64,000 bases of DNA from an uncultured Lachnospiraceae bacterium (lineage in GTDB: Bacteria > Bacillota > Clostridia > Lachnospirales > Lachnospiraceae): contig CAJUMC010000001.1 of the NCBI GenBank assembly GCA_910587085.1, positions 146,117 through 210,116 of the forward strand, written 5' to 3'. Below are positions 9,112-17,409 of the stretch, piece after piece. Positions within the stretch are counted from its first letter, which is position 1; each line of letters starts with the position of its first letter. The notes under the pieces are model-generated. The model was not told the DNA's origin, did no database searches, and saw only the letters and a program-made list of their open reading frames with translations. The translations under genes and the position numbers were made by a program.

Positions 9112-9534
9112 CTATATTTCCTCCTCTATCCGGCCGGTTTCATACTTCAGGCGCCTGCCCCACCGCAGCCGAAATTTCTTGAAGGAAGCTGTCTCAATCT
9201 CCTGCGTTTTGCATTTGCTGGCAACGATCCGGTAATGCACCGAATATCCGGACAGCTGCTCAGACAGCGCTTCCTCTGTCCCAGCCAGCTGCCTGGCCGC
9301 TTCCGAAAGATCTGCTCCCTTGATCTCAATCAGGTAAGCCGTTTTCTTATCCTCATTGATCAGCAGAAAATCGCATTTTTTTCCTTTCACAATCACCACC
9401 CCGTCAATCCGGTAATGGGTAACATAAGCGCCGTACTTATTTATTCCGCAGTGATGCCTCTGCGAATTTCTGTCCCTCGATATTATCCTAGCATCATTCC
9501 TTCCGCAATCAGAAGTATAACCCTTCAGCGGCAT
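9112..9534 (-). CDS. Putative PD-(D/E)XK nuclease, partner of the adjacent ATPase
   Basis: A 140-residue basic protein. Residues 44-72 show a PD-(D/E)XK-like core: Asp55 in KKCDFLLIN, then a beta strand and LIEIKG with Glu70 and Lys72. A helix rich in conserved polar residues follows (SEAARQLAGTEEALSEQL), as in many Holliday-junction and restriction-type nucleases. It begins four bases after the stop of the ATPase gene, so the two are made together. I infer a two-protein nuclease/ATPase complex, probably anti-phage. I do not recognise a named system with exactly this pair. The nuclease call rests on the motif alone. Confidence 0.65.
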   Translation of the reverse strand: MPLKGYTSDCGRNDARIISRDRNSQRHHCGINKYGAYVTHYRIDGVVIVKGKKCDFLLINEDKKTAYLIEIKGADLSEAARQLAGTEEALSEQLSGYSVHYRIVASKCKTQEIETASFKKFRLRWGRRLKYETGRIEEEI

Positions 9535-9538
9535 AGAA

Positions 9539-10888
9539 TCATCCCCCTTCTGCCTGATCCGTCCGCAGCTTTTGCCCGGCGTCTTCCTCTTCCTCGATCT
9601 GCAGATCCATCAGAAGATCAAAATCCTGATTGATCGTCTTTGAGATCTCGTCAATTTTCTCGTTTTGAATCAAATGGCATTCGTCATCCATGCATTCCTC
9701 AATCCTGCCCCCGCGCACAAACCATGCGCAGAAGGATGTATGATCCAGCCAGAGAGAGTGCGGAATCACAGAACCGGCTTTCTGCCGTGCCCGGCCCGTA
9801 AGCCCAGCGGCGTACAGCAAGTTATTCAGAGTCCCGAGAACATAAGGGCTGTGCGTTGTAACCACCATGGAATGACCGCTGTTATTCACCAGCGAAATCA
9901 GCTCCGTAATGTATTTCTGCGATTCGGGAAACAGATGGGATTCCGGTTCTTCAATAATAAACAGCACCGGCTCATTCTGCGCCAGATAATAAAACAGAAG
10001 ATTCAGAATCCACACGGATTCCTGCTGCCCTGATGATGAAAAATTGATTTTCACATAATGGTTCCTGTCGATCGTAATGCGTTCCTCTCCATTGCAGAAA
10101 CGGTAAGAGCCGCGCAGAACCTTATCAATCAGCTTCAGTCCCAGATTCAGAGAATTCTGAAGAGCATTTTCCCTGCCTCTGGGATAAAAGGCCAGCCCCT
10201 GCAGTCCCTCCGAGAATTCCGGCTTCAGGCTCAGAATCCTCTCGATATAATCCTGCGTACAGTAATCGAGCGTCCTTTTCTGGGAATCCTTCATGGTCGT
10301 GTAAATATAGCTGAGCTGCTGCGACAAAAGTGTAATCATGCTGCGGCCCGCCGGAACAAAAACAACGGAATACGGGTCCGCAAACAGAGCCTCCAGCTCG
10401 CTCTTCAGCCTCTGCTTCTGCATATCCGACACGCCCAGCTCCGTCGCCGTAAAGACAAAATTTTTTCGGTCCAGAAAACCTTTCAGCTCTTCACTGAAAT
10501 CAAACCAGACATAATTTGGCGTGGTGTACCGTTCATCCGCCTTTAAGGACACCTTTACAAAACAGGAATCCGTAAAACAGTATTCCAGGCGCATTCCGTT
10601 ATCCATCCCGTAAGAGGAGCCGAACACCCTTAAAAATTTTTCGCGGAGAAAATTTTCAAGGGCTCTCCGCAAGCAGCCAAAAGAATTGTCCGGCTGCTGG
10701 ATCGGGCTGAGCGCCTGCTGTTCCGCAAGCCGCAGGATATCCTCCTTGATCGTCCTGAAATAATAGACTACCTTGGAAACCGTACTCTTTCCGGATGCCT
10801 GCATGCCGGTAAAGATCATGAATTTTGAACACTCCATCTCACATTCTTCAATCGGCCCCAATTTAATGATTTTGATCCTATGGCTCAT
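9539..10888 (-). CDS. ABC-type AAA ATPase (OLD/PtuA-like) of a two-gene module
   Basis: A 449-residue ATPase of the AAA_15/AAA_21 class. The Walker A loop is at residues 28-36 (GMQASGKST). An ABC-signature-like SSSGQQE lies near residue 285, a Walker B with double Glu (VLFIIEEPESHLFP) near 315, and an H-loop histidine in VVTTHSPYVL near 350. The long helical stretch between Walker A and the signature is the usual dimer or coiled-coil arm. Unlike OLD nucleases there is no TOPRIM domain; the small downstream gene probably supplies the nuclease. Base composition appears less GC-rich than the neighbours, consistent with acquisition. A defence role is inferred from architecture. Confidence 0.8.
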   Translation of the reverse strand: MSHRIKIIKLGPIEECEMECSKFMIFTGMQASGKSTVSKVVYYFRTIKEDILRLAEQQALSPIQQPDNSFGCLRRALENFLREKFLRVFGSSYGMDNGMRLEYCFTDSCFVKVSLKADERYTTPNYVWFDFSEELKGFLDRKNFVFTATELGVSDMQKQRLKSELEALFADPYSVVFVPAGRSMITLLSQQLSYIYTTMKDSQKRTLDYCTQDYIERILSLKPEFSEGLQGLAFYPRGRENALQNSLNLGLKLIDKVLRGSYRFCNGEERITIDRNHYVKINFSSSGQQESVWILNLLFYYLAQNEPVLFIIEEPESHLFPESQKYITELISLVNNSGHSMVVTTHSPYVLGTLNNLLYAAGLTGRARQKAGSVIPHSLWLDHTSFCAWFVRGGRIEECMDDECHLIQNEKIDEISKTINQDFDLLMDLQIEEEEDAGQKLRTDQAEGG

Positions 10889-11096
10889 AAGCTGCTGCCT
10901 CCACTCCTAATCTGCCCAATACCCGGTGCGTCTCCCCCTCATTCGTCTGAGATTCCTTCCGGCTTTTATCTCCGCTCATCTCCCGCGGCGATTCCGCTGC
11001 CCCCGCAATTGCTGATTCCACTGCATCCGCAGCCTCCGCCGGACGCCTGCGCCCCTCGGATAATCCCGCCTCTGCCGCGCTTTTACGCCTTTTCGG

Positions 11097-11125
11097 ATTA
11101 TAGCATATCCGCAGAGCATTTGCTA
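11097..11125 (-). promoter_or_regulatory. Extended -10 promoter for the ATPase-nuclease pair
   Basis: On the minus strand a perfect TATAAT (11097-11102) is preceded by TG one base upstream, the extended -10 form. The -35 at 17 bases (TAGCAA) is weak, which extended -10 promoters tolerate. No other promoter is evident before the ATPase start at 10888. Confidence 0.6.
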
Positions 11126-11266
11126 TACCTTTCTCAATAAAATCCCCGTCCTGGGCCCACGCTGCCCCGCGGAAAAACAAGTACGGCCCCGGCACGTTTC
11201 CTCGCTTTTCCCGGTACATAATTTCAAAAACAGAAATTATTGTCAGATCTGTGCTTACAAAACAAA

Positions 11267-11304
11267 AGAAAGGGCCTCCGCACTCTCGCGAAAGCTCCTT
11301 CTTT
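11267..11304 (-). terminator. Probable terminator upstream of the defence module
   Basis: AAGAAAGGGC pairs with GCTCCTTCTT (8 of 10 positions), with T-rich stretches on both sides. It would end transcription of the calcium-binding gene, which stops at 11380. Moderate strength. Confidence 0.4.
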
Positions 11305-11379
11305 TTTCCGTTTTATAATACAGCACATCCATCTGTTCTGATCGGTTCTGCAGCACCCGGCACAAACCCAGGCGATCCA

Positions 11380-12510
11380 CTACAGCGTCAGATCAATATG
11401 CTGGATTGTCCCGGCCTGCCCGTTCTCCTTCAGGTAAATTCCGGTGCTACGGATAATGCCGTTTGTATGGTTTGTCTCCGCCTCGTTCAGCGAAAACTCC
11501 GTCCCTGCATAGCCGAGATAAATCGCGCCCACGCCCGCCTCGGCGATGCTGATCAGCTTATTGTTTCCCTGCTCATCCTTCGTCCAGACCTTCAGCTTCT
11601 CAAAAACCGAATCGTTCTCGTCGATCCAGCCGTTTCCGTCCTCGTCGTACTCGGCCAGATCGGCAAATCCGTTGCCTGAACTTGTGCCGAACAGCTCGCT
11701 GCCGTCATTAATCACGCCATCGCCGTTTTTGTCCAGCGCCAGGAAACCGCTTCCTCTGCCCGCGAACGAGATCAGTTCCTCCTCGCCGTCCGAATCCAGA
11801 TCAAACAGGAACTTCTGGTCGCTCACGCTTCCGACATTTCCATCCAGATTGATGACAAGCGGATCGGTGCAGATATACTCCTCCTGCGTGATGCTTTCGT
11901 ATTTCGCACAGAAAGCCCGTGACATCTCAAGGCTTACGCCGAAGTTCAGTTCCCTGCCATCCGCGGTTTTCACAGTACCCTGCGCCTGATAGCAGGTGTT
12001 TTCCATCTCCGCGAAAAATTCTGACTTCACCGTTGTCCGCGTCCAGCCCGTAGGTGCACGTTTGATCGGAGTGCTTATCTGGTAAACAGCAGCCTGTCTT
12101 GCAGCCGTGCCCTTATACCGGGTCTGAAGCTGATCCAGCTCCCCCTGAACGCTCATGGTATCCCCGCCTCTAAGCCTTCTGAGCACCTCCATCATGCGCT
12201 TGAGAATCTCCAGCTGAACCTCGTCCTCACTCATGACCCGAGGCTCCCCCTGCCCCGAAACGCCCTCCGTGCGGCGTCCCGTGGCCTGCTGTAAGCGGTC
12301 AAGCAGGTTCTTCTCGTTCCGTTCCTCGCGCTCCTTCAAAATTTTTTCCTTGTTTTCTTCCAGCTGGTCGAGCATACTCTTCGACTTGTCCGAAAGCTCG
12401 ATCGTCGCCGCCTCATCATCCCTCGTAATGATTTCCGCGCTCTTCTTCTCGTGGATCGCGGCATAACTCCGGTTTGAGGACATTGCAATACTGCTTGAAT
12501 CAATTTTCAT
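11380..12510 (-). CDS. EF-hand-like calcium-binding protein, paralogue 1
   Basis: A 376-residue protein with no signal peptide. The N-terminal third is charged and helical, probably coiled coil (residues 40-130). The C-terminal half carries a run of Asp-rich loops of the DxDxDG type: FDLDSDGEEEL, LDKNGDGVINDGSELFG, YDEDGNGWIDENDSVF, each a likely Ca2+ site, followed by a beta-rich tail. A paralogue (43961-45121) shares this C-terminal half and a short N-terminal pattern (I-x-S-x-x-x-AM-x-x-x-R-x-Y). Upstream is a sigma-D-like promoter (12597-12624), as for the paralogue. I infer a motility-regulon surface or flagellum-exported protein. The function is unknown. Confidence 0.75.
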   Translation of the reverse strand: MKIDSSSIAMSSNRSYAAIHEKKSAEIITRDDEAATIELSDKSKSMLDQLEENKEKILKEREERNEKNLLDRLQQATGRRTEGVSGQGEPRVMSEDEVQLEILKRMMEVLRRLRGGDTMSVQGELDQLQTRYKGTAARQAAVYQISTPIKRAPTGWTRTTVKSEFFAEMENTCYQAQGTVKTADGRELNFGVSLEMSRAFCAKYESITQEEYICTDPLVINLDGNVGSVSDQKFLFDLDSDGEEELISFAGRGSGFLALDKNGDGVINDGSELFGTSSGNGFADLAEYDEDGNGWIDENDSVFEKLKVWTKDEQGNNKLISIAEAGVGAIYLGYAGTEFSLNEAETNHTNGIIRSTGIYLKENGQAGTIQHIDLTL

Positions 12511-12596
12511 CGTACCGACCTCCGTTTCTTCACTGCAGCGTCATCCGTGACGCACCCCCGCACCGGTATAGCTCTGGCGGTCTCTGCTGTAATTAT

Positions 12597-12624
12597 ATAT
12601 CGGACAATCGGAGGAATTTCTTTA
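12597..12624 (-). promoter_or_regulatory. Sigma-D (flagellar) type promoter, calcium-binding paralogue 1
   Basis: On the minus strand TAAA, 16 bases, then TCCGATAT, compared with the consensus TAAA-N15-GCCGATAA (6 of 8 in the -10). It lies 87 bases before the start codon. The 313-bp gap 12511-12823 otherwise holds only the ribosome site GGAGG and sequence with no further signal I can see. Confidence 0.5.
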
Positions 12625-12823
12625 ATGTTCTTCCATATTGCGGAAGAGAATCCTGCACTTGCAGACAGCAGAACACATCTGCACCGGATGCTTTGCTGTC
12701 TGCCTGCAGACATCCGGCACCGGCGAACCAACGTCTCAAGACAGGCGGTGCTGCGCTCCTGTGCCGCCGGTTTCTCCTAAAACCGGCAGGAAACCGCTGC
12801 GCCCCTGCGCTGCTGTGACCTTC

Positions 12824-14302
12824 TCAGTGGTACAGCCGGTTGTTCTCATAACGGGCCTCACAGGTATGCATTACTCCAAGCCTCATAAACGAGTTGGTAT
12901 CCACGGACGAGAGAATCACCGTCGTATGCACCTGGCATCCTCGCAGTTCCGGCAGCCGGCCGAGTGCTTTTCTGGCATTCTCATCGTCCTTTGCGCTGAT
13001 CGACAGCGCAATCAGTACCTCATCCGTGTGCAGGCGCGGATTTTTGCCGCCGAGATACTCTGTCTTCAGCCGCTGGATCGGCTCAAGCGCCTCCGGCGAG
13101 ATCAGATCAATCTCGTCCGGAATCCCGGCCTGCACCTTCAGCGCGTTCAGCAGCACTGCCGCCGAAGCCCCGAGCAGCTTGCTGGTCTTTCCGGTCACAA
13201 TCGTACCGTCCGGCAGTTCCAGCGCTGCGGCCGGCGAACCCGTCCGGATCGCAACTTCATTTGCCGCTCCCACAACCCCGCGGTCGGCGGTGGACACGCC
13301 GGCCTGGTTCATCAGCAGCTCCAGCTTGTAAACCTCCTCGTTCGCCGCCCTGCCCTGGCGCATATCCAGCAGCCCCTGATAGTAGCGGCGGATAATCTCC
13401 TGCCGGGAAGCTTCCTGACATACAGCATCGTCACTGATGCATCGGCCCGCCATATTCACACCCATATCGGTCGGTGATTTGTACGGGCTCTCCCCGAAAA
13501 TGCTGTTGAAAATGGTCTGCAGAACCGGGAAAATCTCGACATCGCGGTTGTAATTCACCGTTGTTTCTCCGTAGGCCTCCAGATGGTACGGGTCGATCAT
13601 ATTCACATCGTTCAGATCCGCCGTAGCCGCCTCGTAAGCAAGGTTAACCGGATGACGGAGCGGAAGATTCCAGACAGGAAACGTCTCAAACTTGGCATAA
13701 CCCGCGTGGATCCCCCGCCGATGCTCATGGTAAAGCTGCGACAGGCAGGTTGCCATTTTGCCGCTGCCCGGCCCCGGCGCGGTAATTACCACCAGCGGCC
13801 GCGTCGTCTCGATATAATCGTTTCTGCCGTAGCCTTCGCTGCTGAGGATCAGCGGAATATTGTTCGGATAGCCCGGGATCAGATAATGCCGGTACACCCG
13901 GACGCCGAGCTTCTGCAGCCTGCTCTGAAACTCGTCCGCGCTGCCCTGCCCCGCGTACTGCGTCACAACCACGCTCCCCACATACAGCCCGAGCCCGCGG
14001 AATACGTCAATCAGACGCAAAACGTCGCGGTCATAGGTGATCCCGAGATCGGAGCGGACCTTATTTTTTTCGATATCCGACGCACTGATTACAATGACAA
14101 GCTCCGCCTGATCCTTCAGTTCCAGCAGAAGCTTCACTTTGCTGTCCGGCTCGAAGCCCGGCAGCACGCGCGACGCATGATAATCGTCAAAAAGCTTTCC
14201 GCCGAATTCCAGGTACAGCTTGTTATCAAATTTTCCGACGCGCTCTCTGATATGCTCGGACTGCATCTTTAAGTATTTTTTATTATCAAAACCGGTTTTC
14301 AT
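12824..14302 (-). CDS. DUF1846 family protein
   Basis: A 492-residue cytosolic protein of the DUF1846 family, which is highly conserved in Firmicutes and other anaerobes but has no established reaction. Near residue 175 a VVITAPGPGSGKMATCLSQL segment looks like a phosphate-binding loop (GPGSGK), and VVGAANEVAIRTG lies in the C-terminal half. The whole sequence is even and globular, without membrane segments. The start at 14302 follows GGAG at seven bases; a frame reaching 14344 adds 14 poorly supported residues. A tandem-repeat block separates it from the permease gene upstream. Confidence 0.88.
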   Translation of the reverse strand: MKTGFDNKKYLKMQSEHIRERVGKFDNKLYLEFGGKLFDDYHASRVLPGFEPDSKVKLLLELKDQAELVIVISASDIEKNKVRSDLGITYDRDVLRLIDVFRGLGLYVGSVVVTQYAGQGSADEFQSRLQKLGVRVYRHYLIPGYPNNIPLILSSEGYGRNDYIETTRPLVVITAPGPGSGKMATCLSQLYHEHRRGIHAGYAKFETFPVWNLPLRHPVNLAYEAATADLNDVNMIDPYHLEAYGETTVNYNRDVEIFPVLQTIFNSIFGESPYKSPTDMGVNMAGRCISDDAVCQEASRQEIIRRYYQGLLDMRQGRAANEEVYKLELLMNQAGVSTADRGVVGAANEVAIRTGSPAAALELPDGTIVTGKTSKLLGASAAVLLNALKVQAGIPDEIDLISPEALEPIQRLKTEYLGGKNPRLHTDEVLIALSISAKDDENARKALGRLPELRGCQVHTTVILSSVDTNSFMRLGVMHTCEARYENNRLYH

Positions 14303-14342
14303 AACGTTCTCCATTTCCTGTCCAATTTTAATTCCGGGTTGC

Positions 14343-14599
14343 ACCCGTCCTCTCCCTTAAGCTGTTTTCTCATTTCCCGGGCACGGCTTTCCACGCAGCT
14401 GTGCGGCTTGCCCTTCTCATTCCCGGGCACAGCTTTCCACACAGCTTCGCGGCTTGCCCTTCTCATTTCCCCGCACGGCTTTCCACGCAGCTGTGCGGCG
14501 TGCCCTTCTCATTTCCGGCACGGCTTTCCCCGCAGCTTCGCGGCTTGCCCTTCTCATTTCCCCGCACAGCTTTCCACACAGCTGTGCCGTCTGCCGCTC
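14343..14599. repeat. Intergenic tandem repeat, 45-48 bp unit, about five copies
   Basis: Units begin with TTCTCATT at about 14366, 14414, 14460, 14506 and 14551. Each carries a variant of CACGGCTTTCCACGCAGC and GCGGCTTGCCC. It fills the gap between the permease stop and the DUF1846 gene. The copies have diverged by a few bases each. No gene is supported here. Confidence 0.85.
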
Positions 14600-15958
14600 T
14601 CACTCCTCCGGCGCATTTTTCAGCAGCAAATTTGCCAGAATCCCCAGAATCAGCGCGCAGGCCACCGAAGTGATCGTAACCCTGCCGAAATTCAGCGTCA
14701 GGCCGCCGATGCCCGATATCAGAATTACGGAAACTACAAAAAGATTTTTGTTTTTTCCGAGATCCACCTGCTGCACCATCTTGAGCCCGGATACCGCAAT
14801 AAAGCCGTACAGCGCCATACAGACGCCGCCCATCACGCACGGCGGAATGGAATTGACAAAAGCGATGAACGGAGAAATAAAGGAAACGAGCACCGCGCCG
14901 ACCGCGGCCGCGATAATCGTGTAGATCGAAGCGTTTCTTGTGATTGCCACGCAGCCCACGGACTCGCCGTAGGTAGTGTTCGGACAGCCGCCGAAAAACG
15001 CACCCGCCATGGAGCCGATGCCGTCTCCAAGCAGCGTCCGGTGAAGACCGGGTTCCTCAAGCAGATCACGCTCGATAATGGAAGAAATATTTTTATGATC
15101 AGCAATATGCTCGGCAAAGACAACGAACGCCACCGGAATGTAAGCCACGGCAATCGTCGCAAGATAGGAGCCGTTCAGCTCCGCAAGGCCGTCCTTCGCC
15201 GTAAGAAATGTAAAATCCGGGAACTGCAGAAGAGTTTTCAGTCCGAATCCGTCCGCCGTCAGCGCCCGGAACGGTTCCAGATTAAGCACTCTGAGCTCGT
15301 CCGCCGAAACCGCATCCCCGAGCAGCGTAAGAATAAAAGAAACCGCATAGCCCGCCAAGATACCGTAAATAAACGGGATCAGCCTGGCCGACTTTTTTCC
15401 GTAAGTGGAGCAGAGCATCGTCACGCCGAGCGTCACAAGACCGCAGAGCACGGCGGCAATCGGGCTGGCAACCGGCTGTCCGTCCAGCTTTATGCCGCCG
15501 CTCTTCAGATCCCCTACTGCATTCCCGGCCAGGGAAAGGCCGATAATCGCCACCGTAGGCCCGATCACCACCACGGGCATCAGCCGGTTCAGCCAGGCTA
15601 CACCCACCCTTTTGACAACCAGAGCAATCACCACATACACCAGTCCCGCAAACACTGCACCGATAATCATCCCGAGATACCCCAGGCTCATGGATACTCC
15701 GCCGGCAAATGCCGCAGTCATGGAATTGATAAATGCGAAGGAAGAACCTAAAAATACCGGACTCTTTTTCCTCGTAATCAACACATAAACAAGCGTGCCG
15801 ACACCCGCCCCGAACAGCGCTGCCGCCGAGCTCATGCCGTTTCCGACAATCATCGGAACAACCAGCGTCGCCGCCATAATCGCGAGCAGCTGCTGGACTG
15901 CAAAAACAACCAGCGCGCCGAACCCCGGCCTGTCCTCGACATCATAAATCAGCTTCAT
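14600..15958 (-). CDS. Uracil/xanthine permease (NCS2 family)
   Basis: A 452-residue transporter with 12-14 hydrophobic helices, importing a nucleobase with protons. Family landmarks are QQLLAIMAATLVVPMIVG near the N-terminus, the GCPNTTYGESVGCVAITRN stretch (near residue 320) containing the NTTYGEN-type substrate motif, and a VVFAEHIADH segment in TM8. The pattern is closest to UraA/PyrP-type uracil permeases, but xanthine or uric acid cannot be excluded from sequence. It is preceded by its own promoter and a long structured leader, suggesting attenuation by nucleotide supply. Confidence 0.88.
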   Translation of the reverse strand: MKLIYDVEDRPGFGALVVFAVQQLLAIMAATLVVPMIVGNGMSSAAALFGAGVGTLVYVLITRKKSPVFLGSSFAFINSMTAAFAGGVSMSLGYLGMIIGAVFAGLVYVVIALVVKRVGVAWLNRLMPVVVIGPTVAIIGLSLAGNAVGDLKSGGIKLDGQPVASPIAAVLCGLVTLGVTMLCSTYGKKSARLIPFIYGILAGYAVSFILTLLGDAVSADELRVLNLEPFRALTADGFGLKTLLQFPDFTFLTAKDGLAELNGSYLATIAVAYIPVAFVVFAEHIADHKNISSIIERDLLEEPGLHRTLLGDGIGSMAGAFFGGCPNTTYGESVGCVAITRNASIYTIIAAAVGAVLVSFISPFIAFVNSIPPCVMGGVCMALYGFIAVSGLKMVQQVDLGKNKNLFVVSVILISGIGGLTLNFGRVTITSVACALILGILANLLLKNAPEE

Positions 15959-16193
15959 ACTTTAACCCCTTTCTTTGGGTCCGCCGCACAGAAAAAGCGC
16001 GGTAGAATACTGCGGGAGCATTTTGATGCACGCGCTGCTCCGCTATTCCTCCGCTGCCCGGCTCCGCGCGGCAGCCTGTCCGGCAGCCGCGCTGCGAAAG
16101 CTCATTTCCGTCCCGTCCCCTTCGTCAACCCGTATTTTCTCATAGAAAAAGTAGTTTCAGTCATCGTTGACCGAACTACTTTCCTTCGTTGGT
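15959..16193 (-). promoter_or_regulatory. Structured 5' leader of the nucleobase permease (possible attenuator)
   Basis: The leader of about 230 bases contains three hairpin candidates. The first is at 16150-16180, followed by five T. The second is a strong GC stem where GCGCGGC pairs with GCCGCGC (about 16070-16097). The third has AGCGCG pairing with CGCGCT just before TTTTCT (about 15988-16031), a terminator shape 30-40 bases before the start codon. Nothing matches the purine-riboswitch core or the PyrR binding loop that I know. Regulation by attenuation is inferred. Confidence 0.4.
16145..16181 (-). terminator. Terminator hairpin right after the permease promoter
   Basis: AGTAGTT-GGTCA pairs with TGAC-GAAACTACT (13-14 pairs with one wobble and one bulge) around an ACGA loop and is followed by TTTTTCT on the minus strand. 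It stands about 12 bases after the expected transcription start of the permease, and could also end read-through from the WYL gene. Confidence 0.65.
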
Positions 16194-16222
16194 ATAGTAA
16201 CACAGGGTTCTGTTTTTGTAAA
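16194..16222 (-). promoter_or_regulatory. Sigma-A promoter of the nucleobase permease
   Basis: On the minus strand TTTACA and TACTAT are separated by 17 bases. It lies between the WYL gene stop (16272) and the terminator hairpin, so the hairpin is part of this transcript. Confidence 0.7.
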
Positions 16223-16271
16223 CCTTTTTCTCTGCGTTTCCGGCAGACAGAACAGCGCCTGCCCGAATACT

Positions 16272-17207
16272 TTACGGCTCCCTCTCTCCGCCGCGGACTT
16301 CCCGGTACAGCCGTGCGATTTCCTCCGCATGCTCCGCGAACTCCTTCACAAGCTCCGGCGGTCCGAGCAGCCTCGCCCGCGTTCCGAAGCCGAGCAGATA
16401 GCCGAAGAGTGACGGTCTGTCCGACCAGGAAAAGCTCACGAGAAGGCTGCCGTCGGGCTGCTCGCTGATCTGCTCCGGGTCAAATTCCTCGATCAGCCGC
16501 CAGCGAACCTCCGGACGAAATACCGCCGTCAGGGAAAGCCGGTCCGGATTGTAAACTTCCCTTGGGATATCCCCGGGTTCCGGCGCCTCCTCCGGCTCAA
16601 ACCGCTCCGGAAGCAGGCCTGCGCCAGTCATCCGGGCGAGCTTGAACAGCCGGAATTCCCCCCGCAGCCTGCACTTTCCCCAAACATACCAGGCCTGCCA
16701 GCGGTACACGAGCAGATACGGTTCAATAACCCGCTCGCTCTCCTGCCCCGGCGCAAAATAGCGGAAAACGGCCGGCGTGTGCGTTTCGATCGCCTCCTGA
16801 AACAGCCGGATGCGCGGCGCAAGCCGCCGTGTATCATGCGAGGCCGGATCGATCCGCATATACCGGCCGGCCGCCGGGAGCTCGGAATGTTTCGCCGACA
16901 GCTTTTCCATCAGCAGCTCATACCGGCTGCTTCCCGTCAACCGGTCCAGATTCCGCAGCCCCTCCAGAATCGCCTGAAGCTCCGACGAAGTAAGCAGCGC
17001 TCTGTCCAGCCGGCAGGCGTTCATAACAGAGATGCCCCCGCCCGCTCCCTGCTCCGTCACAACCGGGATACCCGCACGGCACAGCGCTTCGATATCCCGG
17101 CTGATTGTTCTCCGGGACACCTCAAATTTTTCCGCGAGATAGGGCGCAGTCACCTTTTCCTGCTGCAGCAGAATGGATAGAATGCCGATAAGCCGGTCGA
17201 TTTTCAT
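16272..17207 (-). CDS. WYL-domain transcriptional regulator
   Basis: A 311-residue regulator. Residues 1-60 form a winged HTH_11-type domain (YLAEKFEVSRRTISRDIEAL is the DNA-reading helix pair). The WYL domain, which senses nucleic-acid or nucleotide ligands, covers about residues 130-210 (PYLLVYRWQAWYVWGKCRL). A WCX-like C-terminal extension follows. The start at 17207 was chosen for MKIDRLIGIL, the normal family beginning, behind AAAGGAGC. It is divergent from the MATE pump with 200 bases between, so the pump is a likely target. Confidence 0.9.
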   Translation of the reverse strand: MKIDRLIGILSILLQQEKVTAPYLAEKFEVSRRTISRDIEALCRAGIPVVTEQGAGGGISVMNACRLDRALLTSSELQAILEGLRNLDRLTGSSRYELLMEKLSAKHSELPAAGRYMRIDPASHDTRRLAPRIRLFQEAIETHTPAVFRYFAPGQESERVIEPYLLVYRWQAWYVWGKCRLRGEFRLFKLARMTGAGLLPERFEPEEAPEPGDIPREVYNPDRLSLTAVFRPEVRWRLIEEFDPEQISEQPDGSLLVSFSWSDRPSLFGYLLGFGTRARLLGPPELVKEFAEHAEEIARLYREVRGGEREP

Positions 17208-17291
17208 GGCAGCTCCTTTCCCAGCAGTTCCTGCCGCCCGCCTGTGCAAAGCTCTGTGATTCCCCTATGCCGTGCGCGCCGCATTTTACTG

Positions 17292-17320
17292 TTGACTTTT
17301 CCATTATCTCATATTATGAT
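17292..17320 (+). promoter_or_regulatory. Sigma-A promoter of the first MATE pump
   Basis: TTGACT and TATGAT with a 17-base spacer, about 90 bases before the MATE start codon, in the divergent gap shared with the WYL regulator gene. Confidence 0.7.
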
Positions 17321-17409
17321 GTAGCGTATCATTTCTACCGGCCCGGGCGCACAGACTGCTGTGCGGATTATACCGCCGGCAGAGAATCGGACGAAAAGGA
17401 GAAAAGTTT

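Larger units (their letters stand above)
10889..11379. other. Gap between calcium-binding gene and ATPase module
   Basis: This 491-bp stretch holds a terminator-like hairpin near 11267-11304 and an extended -10 promoter at 11097-11125 that would drive the ATPase-nuclease pair. Between the promoter and the ATPase start lies a leader of about 200 bases. A 113-codon reading frame spans the region, but it overlaps the promoter and is low-complexity, so I do not call it. Confidence 0.5.

Noticed and set aside
10878..11219. 113-codon minus-strand frame upstream of the ATPase
   Set aside because: It overlaps the extended -10 promoter, is Ala/Glu/Arg-rich low-complexity and overlaps the ATPase start; no ribosome site at its own start.
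15959..16193. Purine riboswitch or PyrR site before the permease
   Set aside because: Neither the purine-aptamer core nor the PyrR loop consensus can be found; only generic hairpins.
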